Source: Hippopus hippopus (lineage: Eukaryota; Mollusca; Bivalvia; Cardiida; Cardiidae). From it: DNA of 64,000 nucleotides. The stretch covers positions 55,023,063-55,087,062 of the forward strand of contig OX328097.1 of NCBI GenBank assembly GCA_946811185.2. The letters run 5' to 3'. The translations under genes were made by a program, and so were the position numbers. The notes under the pieces were generated by a model. It worked only from the letters and a program-made list of their open reading frames with translations, was not told the origin of the DNA and did no database searches. This document shows positions 56,101-64,000 of the stretch, piece after piece (position 1 is the stretch's first letter; each line of letters begins with the position of its first letter).

Positions 56101-59100
56101 TTAACGACGCTGAAAAAGAGGCATTTTGAAAATATTATCGGAAAAGGAGAAAATGCTGGTAACCAGCATTTTCTCCTTTTCCCACAATGTTTTCCACCCT
56201 TCCCAAATCAAATTTCAATTTTCAGCTATATTTATTATGTCCCCTGCAAAAGCTTTTAATTTGGACTTGTATAAAATTTTGTTGTTTGGTAAAGGATTAA
56301 AGACTTAAGACTGGTCCCAATTGAAAGCTTTTGCAGTGCACAGATTATACAGCGATATAAATGATGGAATTGTATCAGGAAGGATACAAAACATTGTAGA
56401 AAGGAGAAAAAGCTGGAAATCAGCATTTTCTCCTTTTTCCACATTCCTTTCGATAGCATTCTTGACTCGGGTTATTAAAACCAGGGATTGTTTGGTAAAG
56501 GGTTAAAGAGCTGTCTATTGCAGGGGTGTAAACAGTTGTATTTGTAGAGTGACAGAAAAATTTAAAAAATATGAGTGTAAATTTCTATGGCTACAGCTGG
56601 CTTCATCTACTCACAATATCAAATTGATCCCTTCACCAAACTTCAAACGACCTGTGCAAACTGAATCTCATAAGCCTTTTTCCTGAGAAGCATTTAAACA
56701 TGGAATTGTTTGGTAAAGGGTTAACAGCAATCATACAATTACCTCAGTAAACGATGAAAAAATCTTCGAGCAAGTCTACTGATAGGATCCCTGTAGTCTA
56801 GAATGATACTTTCTGACAGTGGCTTTTTAGGGGCATAAAAAGTTCCAAGGGCTGTCTCCAAGTATCCTGAAATAGGTTACAGACTTCTCTATTAATTATC
56901 TTAGACTTTTGCTCATAGAGTATCAATTGCTACATGCTTTTTCATTGATTCACAAAAAAAAAAATAAAATAAAAATAAATCAGGTTATACTGAATAAACC
57001 TTGGTGTGCCAAATTAATGTAAAGGACATTTTCATTTGGACAGTAAGAGATTGTAATCTCAAAGCTATTTTAGTCAGACTACATGTGTATCTTGTTGTTA
57101 TTTATCATTCATGGATAAAGTACTATGGTGTTATTAATTAATCCAGTGATTTCATTTGGCCCTATTATTTGGCAATATCCTAGTGTATGGGCTCTTGACC
57201 TACAGGCAATTTCTCCTTTTACAACAGTGTTTTCACACACAATATTGCATTAAACCTTAATTCATGTTGATAATCCATGTTGTGTGAGGGTATCTTCAAG
57301 GTTGTCTGCTGCAAATCTATTTCTGGAAGCAATGAGATAACTAGAACTTGTTTTTCTACAAAAAAACAGATGTCTCCTCCCCTTTTTGGTGTCAGAAGGA
57401 TTGATATGTCACCAAGGGAATTTCTAACTGAAATAATGGTCATTTTTCTCTAACGGTTTTCGAGATATAGAGCAGACACGAAATTGTACGTAAAATGAGT
57501 AAGGAAAATAATCAAAGGGAAAGAACTCGAAAAATATACAAGCCAGAGTTATGGTTCTTGTGCATGACACTTCATCTCATGGTGCTTTACAAATGTGTGA
57601 AGTTTTATTAAAATATCTTAAAAGAGTTTCGGGTTATAGAGCAGACATGATTTGTGAAGGAAAATAATCAAAGGGAAATAACTCGAAAAATATACAAGCC
57701 AGAGTTACAGTTCTTGTGCATGATACTTCGTCTCATGGTACTTTACAAATGTGTGAAGTTTTATCAAAATATCTAAAAAGGTTTTCGAGTTATAGAGCGG
57801 ACAAGATTTGTGAAGGAAAATAATGAAAGGGAATTAACTCAAAAAATATACAAGCCAGAGTTATGGTTCTTGTGCATGACACTTCGTCTCACGGTGCTGT
57901 ACAAATGTGTGAAGTTTTATTAAAATATCTTAAAAGGTTTTCAAGTTATAGAGCAGACACGATTTGTTAAGGAAAATAATGAAAGAGAAATAATTCGAAA
58001 TATATACAAGCCAGAGTTATGGTTCTTGTGCATGACACTTCGTCTCATGGTGCTGTACAAATGTGTGAAGTTTTATCAAAATATCTAAAAAGGTTTTCGA
58101 GTTATAGAGCGGACATGATTTGTGACAGACAGCCAGACAGACGGATGGACGGACAGACGGATGCACGGGGAAAAACAAGAGGGCCATGATGGCCCTGTAT
58201 CACTCCACTGGCTTTTTAACCCTTTACCACACAAATCGAAGCGTTAGTGACCTTTAAAGAGAAAGCTTTTGAAAACATTGTGGGGAAAGGACAACATGTT
58301 GTCAGCCAGTATTTTCTCCTTTTCCAACAATGTTTCCTACCCTATCAAAGACAGAAATAATCATTTAAGCTACATTCAATTTGTCTTTTGCAATGGCTTT
58401 AAACTTGGTCCAGTCAAAAAATTTGTCCTCTCTTAAAGAGTAAAATTAATGTATCATGCACTTAAATGGCATTGCAGAGACATACAGCATAAAAAGTCTG
58501 TATGGGAGTAAACTTACTTGGAAAATATAACCTCCCCCCCCTGCCAAACAAAAAAAAAAAAGTCCTATCTTCCTAAGTGCAAAGATATTGTCAGTGAATA
58601 CAAGCAGGTTTATTCATTGGCATGAAAGGTAACGTTCTGGAAAGAAAACTGAATGACAAAAACCTTACTTTAAGTTTAATATTCCACTGATGTGAGCATA
58701 ACTACTAGCATCAAAATAAATCACTCTCCCTGACAACAGAACATGTCCTATCCAAAAAACTTGAATATCCATATCAATCATGGATGATTGGAGTTTGATA
58801 ATCAAGGGAGGTAAATATTAACAAACTTTATCTCTTATAACAGGAGTTATTTCCCTTGATTACTATCAAAAATTAAAGTCACTATATCAAAGCCTATGGT
58901 AAACTTGTGATCCCTGGCACGGGGCCAATTTTGACCCCAGGGCTATAATATGAAGAAACTTCTTAGAGGTCCATTAGATAAAGCTACATACCAAATTTGG
59001 TAGCCCTGGGCCTTATGATTTCAGACAAGAAGATTCTCAAAGATTTTCAATATTTTTCGCTTTTGTTGCCATGGCAACCAGAGTTTTTGAAGGAATCAAA

Positions 59101-62100
59101 TTCTTTCAAGGAATTCTGAAGAGGACCATGGCAGGATAATTTCAGTGAAGTTTCATCAAATTTGAATGTATAGTTTCAGAGAAGAAGATGTTTGAAATAA
59201 AACTTAATGCACGCACGCACGCACAGATGAACGGACACACGCACAGACGGATGCACGCACACACGACGGACACCGGGCCATGACATTAGCCCGCTGGCCT
59301 TCGGCCAGTGGAGCTAACAATATGTCTCCCGACCTTGACGGGGGGAGACATAATTACATTTAGACTCATCTTTATTGAAAGCATTTGCAGACTACAAATA
59401 AAACATGAATCAAATGATGGGACTTGTCTTTGAAAGGGCAGAAAATAATGTGTGAAAAGGAGAAAATGCTGGTTACCAGGATATTCTCCTTTTCACTCAG
59501 TTTTTAAAAGTTCTCCTTTTGGCAGATGTTTGAACTCAGGGTTGTTTGGTAAAGGGTTTCCAATATGTAAAGTACCTTACCTTCCCTTTCTGCATTCAGT
59601 GGCATTCTCAACAGTTGGTTAACAATAGCTGTTAGACATGTGTAACAGTTTGGTCCATCTGTATCCCAGTTCATGGCACAAAGAAGGGAAACAGCCTGAT
59701 AAAAATATATTATAAAATCTTAAGTACACAACAACATACATCAATTGAATGTTGACATATAATATGAGCCATACTCTGAGAAAGAGGGCTTTAATGCATT
59801 TGAAAAATGTATCAACCCCATCAGCCTGCACAGTCCGTGCAGGCTGACCTCGTTTAGCTCTTTTTTTTCTGCATGTTCAAGGACCATTCTACCTCATGAT
59901 TTCATTGGTTGTTAGATAAAAATTGATTCTATGGATCTATAATTATGTGATGATTTGCTTGTTTTCATGCGTTATGGAGATGCAATAAACCCCATTTTGC
60001 CAGAGAATGGCTCATTATGTATCTTTGACATCATTTCACGTAGTCCTTTTATGCGCTGCATAGTAAGCGACAAAGGCAAAAAAACACCAATAAAAAGAAA
60101 TATAAGATGTTCTTAAGAACTCATTGAAATAGTTTTTCTCTACATCTTTCAAATTTCTTATAAAAGCATTAATACCATGATCAGCAAATAAACTACCTCT
60201 TCCATCTGTCGTGCTTTGATGTACTCTTTAACAAGTTCCACACAGGAAAATCTCTCTCGGCTGATAACACCCAATGACATTACCAATACACCAATAGGTC
60301 CTCTGTGCAGAAAAACAGATAATATGAACCATGTACTATATATACAACAATAAGATTACTATTTCACATGATATCAGGGTCCGTATTCACCAAACATTCT
60401 TAAAAATATGCTTGGTTTTATTCTAGATTTAGAAAGTAACACAAGTTCTGATTGGCTAAACCGTTTGGTTTAGCCAATCAGAACTTGTGTTACTTTCTAA
60501 ATCTAAAATACTCTTGAGAATAAGAATTTTCTTGAGAATGGTTGGTGAATATGGACCCAGGGCCCATATTGACCAACCATTCTTATCATCATCTCTAGTC
60601 TAGTTCTAAAGATTTTTCTAAATTTTGAATGATTTAGCCAATAAGAAATTGTGTTACTTTGTAAATCTAAAATAAGACTAAGAATGCAATATAGAATGGT
60701 TGGTAAATATAGGCAAAGACGAAAAGAGACTCAAATTTACAGAGGTCAAATTTGGACAAAAACATTGAAACTTTGTAACACAAAAAGATTTTTTTCTAAT
60801 TCAGACAAATTTCTCAATTTCACACATTGTTTGCCAAAGCTGTCCACTGCAGTCACATCCAAAACAATCTGCGAATATCAACAGATTAATTTTGCTGTTT
60901 TCCAGAAGACATATCCTGATCAAAATGGCCAGAATATTGCAATGATAGAGCTATTTCTGTTAACCCTTTACCACACAATCCCGATTTTTAACAACCCTGA
61001 ACAAAGAGGCTTTTAAAAACATTGTGGGAAAAGAAGAAAATGCTGGTAACCAGCATTTTCTCCTTTTCCCACAATGTTTTTTACCCTTCCCAAAACAAAT
61101 TTCAATTTATGAGTCACATTCATTTTGTCGTCTGCAAATGCTTTGAATTTGGACAGGTCTTGAAATTTGTTGTTTGGTAAAGAGTTGAAGTATCCATTTC
61201 ATTTATCTAGTACTGTAAGAATCAAGTTTCTATTTTCAAATTTATCCATACAGAAAGAATGAAATTTTTTGTCAATACGCTGTTGTTTAAGTAAAACACA
61301 TTTATGCGCTTTTTTCGAAATAATTTCATTTTATCATCACTTAAACTGTCTTTAATCATTTACCACATTATCCCAAGTTCTAACGACCCTGAGCAAGTAA
61401 CCAGCATTTTCTCCTTTGCCAACAATATTTTCTACCCTTTCATAGAGTTTAAGCATATTTCTACCACTGTTGAATTTGTCATTTGCAGATATTTCAAATT
61501 TGGCAGAGCCTAAAAATATGTACATACCTGTCATACACCAGGCCCATTATGTCTGTATAATCACCTGACCAGTCTGCTGCAGCTGGATCATACGGACACC
61601 ATGTGATCTCTTTCAGTTGTGGTGGTGCCCTGTTGATACAGAAGGGTTTATGCAATTCCTACTTTTAAAACGTAAACACACTTGGAAGGTTAAATAGGAA
61701 CACTTTGCATTCCATTATGAATTTTTAAATTGGTGTATAAAATATCTGTTTTGAAGGTCAAAGCATACTAATTATTTGAGAGCATGAGATGTCAATATCT
61801 TCCACAATTCCAGATCAAACAATGTCCAATCTTATCACAACATTTCAACTTTCTGTCACAAGTTCAAAAATATACTTTTTACCAGATTACAAAATTTAGA
61901 CTTACCAGTATTGAAGTATTTGCAGAAGACAAATGACAGAAAGTTTTAATAATGTAGTTTGTCTCTGAAAGAATATAAAAAATGTTCAGAAAGGAAGAAA
62001 TTACTGATTACCCACATTTTGTCCTTTTCCATAAAAGTTTTCAAAAGCCAATTTCTTACAGGTTCTTTAGAGTAAGTGTCATTTGTAAGACAGTTCAATA

Positions 62101-63530
62101 GTTCTACAAGGAGTAAAAAGGTTTTAAACTACAAATGTTGGCTAAAAGAATGCAAGAATTGCCTAAAAGAATGCAAGAATTTAGGAGAATACATTTTTTA
62201 GATTAAAAAATAATGACTGATGCAAAGAACATAAGATTGTGAACAAAATTTGAATGCTACTAGGCACAAACCAATACACCTGAATCATTAGAGGTCAAAC
62301 AACAACAATAACAAGATGTCTGTTTGTAAAACAGTCATGCCCCCCTACTGCCACATTGATACCGGAAGTGGCACAGTTCATAAACTGATATCAAAAGAAT
62401 TGATTGGGAAATATCAATATCATCTTTTTGATTTATAGCCCACTTCAATTGTTAAACGTGATAATCTGTCAACAGTTCGCATAATTATACACACCACCGT
62501 TTGTATGCATACAAGATTGTAAACAGTCGCCGATACACAGACTGGGTTATTGATTTTCTTTTCGGCACGCGCGTTCGACTTCCGCTTTTTCCCAGTCGAC
62601 TTCGATGCTTACTACGTCCCCGATAATACGCGAATAAAATGTTGGAGCCACAAGTTGAGCCACATATGATGATTTTTGAGACACTTTAATTTTTTTTGAG
62701 CAAATGGCTCAAGTGGCGAACGGTAGCACGGGCCCTGAATCATCTGGTGGTCACTGTGACCTTGACCTTTCACGGATTGACCTTAAAATCGATAGGGATC
62801 ATTTACACTCCAAGATGAATATCTGTACAGAATTTGAAGGACCTAGGTCAATTCTGTGTGTAGTTATCATCTGGACAAGGTTTGGTCTATATATCATTAA
62901 GTTGAAGGCCACTGTGACCTTGACCTTTGATGGATTAATCTCAAAGTCTATAGGGATCATTTACACTCTGAGATGAATATCTGTACAGAATTTGAAGAAC
63001 CTATGTCAATTCTGTGTGTAGTTATCATCCGGACAAGGTTTGGTCTATATATCATTAAGTTGAAGGCCACTGTGACCATGACCTTTGATGGATTAATCTC
63101 AAAATCGATAGGGATCATCTGCACTCCAAGACGAATGTCTGTGCCAAATTTGACGAACCTAGGTCAATTCTGTGTCTAGTTATCATCCGGACAAGGTAAG
63201 GTCTACCGACCAACCGACAGACCGACCGACTGACATTAGCAAAGCAATATACCCCCACTTCGTTGAAGGGGGGCATAATGATGACAACACCATACTGATG
63301 ACAAAGACAACAATGGTGGTGGCAACGACGATGACAATGACGACAACAACAACATGAAGTTTTCTCCATACTTACCTGAAAAACTTGCCTGTTTGCAACA
63401 TTCTTGTTGGACTAGGTTCTTCTGCCAATAACTGTATTCTCAATGGTGTAAGAGCAACATCAAATACCTTAAGTAGTTTGCAGTGGAAATTTGCAATCAA
63501 TGCCAGAGCAATGTAATTGAAAAAAAAAAT
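50015..63530 (-). CDS. WDPCP: WDPCP / fritz planar cell polarity effector, ten chained 3' exons
   Basis: Exons in coding order: 63376-63512 or -63530, 61528-61629, 60197-60302, 59581-59695, 56743-56866, 55194-55257, 54065-54155, 53283-53392, 52479-52642, 50015-50120. Phases agree throughout, giving about 379 residues. YLETALGTFYAPKKPLSESI, DPISRLARRFFHRLLRYARF, LLAVDIGARDLFMDIHFMAL and GETALAEVARRKADQIDSES match the helical C-terminal half of fritz/WDPCP. In the family this protein links septins and the CPLANE ciliogenesis complex to planar polarity (established knowledge). The N-terminal WD40 part lies off the right edge. The tail after 53.3 kb is Ser/Gln-rich and not recognisable against vertebrates, and the stop codon is not resolved. 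The gene is upstream of ZC3H14 on the same strand. Confidence 0.93.
50367..50594. mobile_element. MITE-A, diverged
   Basis: Palindrome AGCTGGTAACCAGCAT intact although both ends are eroded. Confidence 0.78.
50827..52402 (-). mobile_element. Degenerate Tc1-like transposon in a WDPCP intron
   Basis: Inverted repeats with TGGACAAAAAA and GTTAAGGATC at both ends, each flanked by TA. Minus-strand frames retain NDYLEAETINCIHWP and CSPNLNP (usual SPDLNP) and IPHRARSVN, but the catalytic Asp positions read His and Asn, and the frame shifts several times (pieces near 51.2-51.5, 51.5-51.7 and 51.84-52.15 kb). Not functional. It sits between WDPCP exons I and J. Confidence 0.9.
52479..52642 (-). CDS. 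WDPCP: WDPCP exon I (Ser/Gln-rich tail)
   Basis: 164 bases encoding IPLSRQHPWQQDQKSNISHN and on to RRHVRYNDRA. Acceptor tatattttag, donor gtaaat. It accepts phase 0 from exon H and leaves phase 2, matching exon J. No vertebrate counterpart recognised. A dead Tc1 ends 76 bp beyond its donor. Confidence 0.78.
52890..52995. mobile_element. MITE-A right-half fragment
   Basis: TTTTCTATTCTTTCAAGG through TTTGGACAAGTCTAAAATG. Confidence 0.65.
53093..53235. mobile_element. MITE-A, truncated
   Basis: TTAAACCTTTACCAAACAAT start; stops after AACAATGTTTTCCATCC. Confidence 0.78.
53283..53392 (-). CDS. WDPCP: WDPCP exon H
   Basis: 110 bases encoding DSFDDDLPGLEGQFYHQSAD then DVPPPLPHRVPSRQTE. A PPPLPHRVP segment could be an SH3-binding motif (inference). 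Phase 1 in, 0 out. Confidence 0.9.
53729..53924. mobile_element. MITE-A, palindrome lost
   Basis: TTGAAAGCATTTGCAGACAA and GTTTGGTAAAGATTTAA present, centre deleted. Confidence 0.75.
54065..54155 (-). CDS. WDPCP: WDPCP exon G
   Basis: 91 bases encoding DIHFMALDKGETALAEVARR and on to DSESL. Confidence 0.95.
54273..54501. mobile_element. MITE-A
   Basis: TTAACCGTTCATAAAACAAT to CCTGTAAAGAATTAA. Confidence 0.85.
54953..55166. mobile_element. MITE-A
   Basis: CCCTTTACTAAAACATTTC to CATTTGGTAAAGCATA; lies 28 bp from exon F donor. Confidence 0.8.
55194..55257 (-). CDS. WDPCP: WDPCP exon F
   Basis: 64 bases encoding YARFDKAYLLAVDIGARDLF plus M. Strong match to the fritz family. Confidence 0.96.
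55640..55718. mobile_element. MITE-A right-half fragment
   Basis: CACAATGTTTTTGAAAGCC to TTTGGAAAAGGATTAA. Confidence 0.72.
55722..55903. mobile_element. MITE-A, diverged
   Basis: CTTTACCAGATGACAAAATA to TTCGGAAAAAGTTTAA; palindrome partly deleted. Confidence 0.75.
56072..56300. mobile_element. MITE-A
   Basis: TTAACCCTTTACCACACAAA to TTTGGTAAAGGATTAA. A solo left end TTAACTCTTTACCACAC sits just before it at 56055. Confidence 0.9.
56301..56505. mobile_element. MITE-A, left end missing
   Basis: Follows the previous copy directly and ends TTTGGTAAAGGGTTAA. Confidence 0.85.
56622..56724. mobile_element. MITE-A, short internal-deletion form, next to WDPCP exon E
   Basis: CCCTTCACCAAACTTC to TTTGGTAAAGGGTTAA in about 100 bp; 18 bp from the exon E donor. 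Confidence 0.82.
56743..56866 (-). CDS. WDPCP: WDPCP exon E
   Basis: 124 bases encoding YLETALGTFYAPKKPLSESI and on to RRFFHRLLR, the most diagnostic fritz block. A short MITE-A ends 18 bp past the donor. Confidence 0.96.
58174..59318 (+). mobile_element. Pearl-like element nested in another, itself carrying a MITE-A
   Basis: Left hairpin AGGGCCATGATGGCCCT at 58181, MITE-A insertion at 58216-58444, body related to 5960-6100 (TTGCCATGGCAACCAGAGTT), ACGC/GACGG tract 59210-59275, terminal hairpin CTGGCCTTCGGCCAG ending about 59318. Confidence 0.78.
58216..58444. mobile_element. MITE-A nested in a pearl-like element
   Basis: TTAACCCTTTACCACACAAA start; right end CTTAAAGAGTAAA. Confidence 0.87.
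59355..59559. mobile_element. MITE-A next to WDPCP exon D donor
   Basis: Left end missing; right end GTTTGGTAAAGGGTTT; 21 bp from exon D. Confidence 0.85.
59581..59695 (-). CDS. WDPCP: WDPCP exon D
   Basis: 115 bases encoding AVSLLCAMNWDTDGPNCYTC and on to LNAERE. A MITE-A ends 21 bp past the 5' splice site. Confidence 0.93.
59764..60015. mobile_element. MITE-D copy
   Basis: ATGAGCCATACTCTGAG and CCAGAGAATGGCTCAT ends, centre CAGCCTGCACAGTCCGTGCA. Confidence 0.85.
60197..60302 (-). CDS. WDPCP: WDPCP exon C
   Basis: 106 bases encoding GPIGVLVMSLGVISRERFSC and on to KARQMEE, phase 2 in, 0 out. Confidence 0.92.
60377..60559. mobile_element. Near-perfect palindromic MITE (family E)
   Basis: The two halves are almost exact reverse complements from GGGTCCGTATTCACCAA to TTGGTGAATATGGACCC; centre TTGGCTAAACCGTTTGGTTTAGCCAA-like (60453-60478). 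A diverged partial copy follows at 60561-60714. Confidence 0.88.
60561..60714. mobile_element. Family E MITE, partial
   Basis: GCCCATATTGACCAACCATT at left and GAATGGTTGGTAAATA at right, with one arm shortened. Confidence 0.7.
60960..61188. mobile_element. MITE-A, near-consensus
   Basis: TTAACCCTTTACCACACAAT to GTTTGGTAAAGAGTTGAA; complete palindrome ATGCTGGTAACCAGCAT. Confidence 0.92.
61352..61518. mobile_element. MITE-A, truncated at WDPCP exon B donor
   Basis: TTAATCATTTACCACATTAT start; left palindrome arm and right end missing. Confidence 0.8.
61528..61629 (-). CDS. WDPCP: WDPCP exon B
   Basis: 102 bases encoding APPQLKEITWCPYDPAAADW and on to MGLVYD, acceptor caacag, donor gtatg. A truncated MITE-A ends about 9 bp beyond the donor. 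Confidence 0.92.
61872..62095. mobile_element. MITE-A, diverged
   Basis: TTTTTACCAGATTACAAAAT start, TGATTACCCACATTTTGTCC centre. Confidence 0.72.
62312..63285 (+). mobile_element. Pearl-like element with three-unit core
   Basis: Begins ACAAGATGTCTGTTTGTAAA, core of about 158-bp units (ACTGTGACCTTGACCTTT at about 62752, 62910 and a variant at 63068), CCGACCGACTGAC tract at 63208-63232, terminal hairpin ATACCCCCACTTC / GAAGGGGGCATA ending about 63280. Confidence 0.8.
63376..63530 (-). CDS. WDPCP: WDPCP exon A (5' boundary uncertain)
   Basis: Encodes ALALIANFHCKLLKVFDVAL and on to MLQTGKFFR, with a clear gtaag donor. The 3' splice site is unclear: the T10 tract is followed by caattac and no AG. 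Reading back to 63530 gives an in-frame IFFFNY extension behind a weak aaag. A MITE-A begins just beyond, at about 63546. Confidence 0.8.
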
Positions 63531-63545
63531 CTTTCCTCTAGACTT

Positions 63546-63769
63546 ATCTCTTTACCAAAAACTACTTTTTTCTCACTTGACAGCGATTGAAGATATCAAA
63601 TCAAATATTGCTCAAATGATTTGGTTAAAATTCTGGCTTTTAAAGAGTAGAAAACATCGTGGAAAAAGAGAAAATGTTGGTAACCCGCATTTGCTCTTTT
63701 TTCCATGATGTTTTACAAAAAACATTATTCTTTAGGGCCTAAAACACAGGGTTGTTTGGTAAAAGGTTG
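63546..63769. mobile_element. MITE-A beside WDPCP exon A acceptor
   Basis: CTCTTTACCAAAAACTAC start and GTTTGGTAAAAGGTTGA end. Confidence 0.83.
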
Positions 63770-63798
63770 AACCTGAGGAACGATAATACATGTAATAC

Positions 63799-64000
63799 TT
63801 AACCCTTTACCACACAACTCCAAGTTTTAACTAGTCTAAGGAAGAAAGCTTGTAAAAACATTGTGAGAAAAGGAGAAAATCCTGGTAATCAGCAGTTTTT
63901 CATTTTCCCTCAATGATCTCTTGATTTTCAGAAGCAAATTCCATCATTGCATTGACATTTAGATAATTGTCTGCAAATGGTTTTAATTTAGAAAAGTCTG
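63799..64000. mobile_element. MITE-A, cut by the window edge
   Basis: TTAACCCTTTACCACACAAC start; palindrome TCCTGGTAATCAGCA. Confidence 0.85.

Larger units (their letters stand above)
57360..59353 (+). mobile_element. Pearl-like element, split by another pearl-like element
   Basis: Core of about 156-bp units (GTGCATGACACTTCGTCTCA at four sites, 57.55-58.05 kb), microsatellite 58128-58170, then an inserted element 58174-59318, then its own terminal hairpin TATGTCTCCCGACC / GGGGGGAGACATA at 59322-59352. Confidence 0.75.

Overview
This is an AT-rich, intron-rich animal genomic window, most likely from a bivalve mollusc. The evidence is long introns with canonical GT-AG junctions, two recognisable metazoan genes, and many repeats of the bivalve 'pearl' type: a tandem core of roughly 145-170 bp, then a GACGGACA-like microsatellite, then a short terminal hairpin. 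Species assignment is inference.

Two host genes lie head-to-tail on the minus strand. Fritz/WDPCP (planar cell polarity effector) enters from the right edge; ten of its 3' exons can be chained between about 63.5 and 50.0 kb, and its last exon is unresolved. ZC3H14 (Nab2-like nuclear poly(A)-RNA-binding protein) starts with an ATG at 38662 and runs leftward through 17 coding exons to 2852. Every junction phase agrees, giving 724 residues; only the final exon with the fifth CCCH finger should lie off the left edge.

The most unusual object is a 2132-base minus-strand open exon (22662-24793) inside intron 10 of ZC3H14. It encodes 709 residues of a hAT-type transposase relic with degenerate catalytic positions and a clear C-terminal dimerisation region. 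The frame has no ATG at its start. It opens directly behind a good splice acceptor, in exactly the phase left by ZC3H14 exon 10. An alternative transcript joining ZC3H14 exons 1-10 to this exon would encode about 1141 residues: the ZC3H14 N-terminal domain plus a captured transposase in place of the zinc fingers. This is a candidate host-transposase fusion and the leading finding. A 60-bp-arm hairpin lies about 130 bases beyond its stop codon.

The rest is transposable elements. About fifty copies of one TTAA-flanked, piggyBac-like MITE (called MITE-A here, about 229 bp, 65-bp central palindrome) fill introns and intergenic space, several ending within 25 bp of a 5' splice site. Others are tRNA-derived SINEs with clear target-site duplications, a dead mariner (10.3-11.6 kb), a dead Tc1 (50.8-52.4 kb), several pearl/Helentron-like elements, other foldback MITEs, an array with inverted parts in ZC3H14 intron 1 (36-38 kb), and a duplicated segment (39.4-42.4 kb) whose two copies carry different insertions. 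Several insertions are nested and give a relative chronology.
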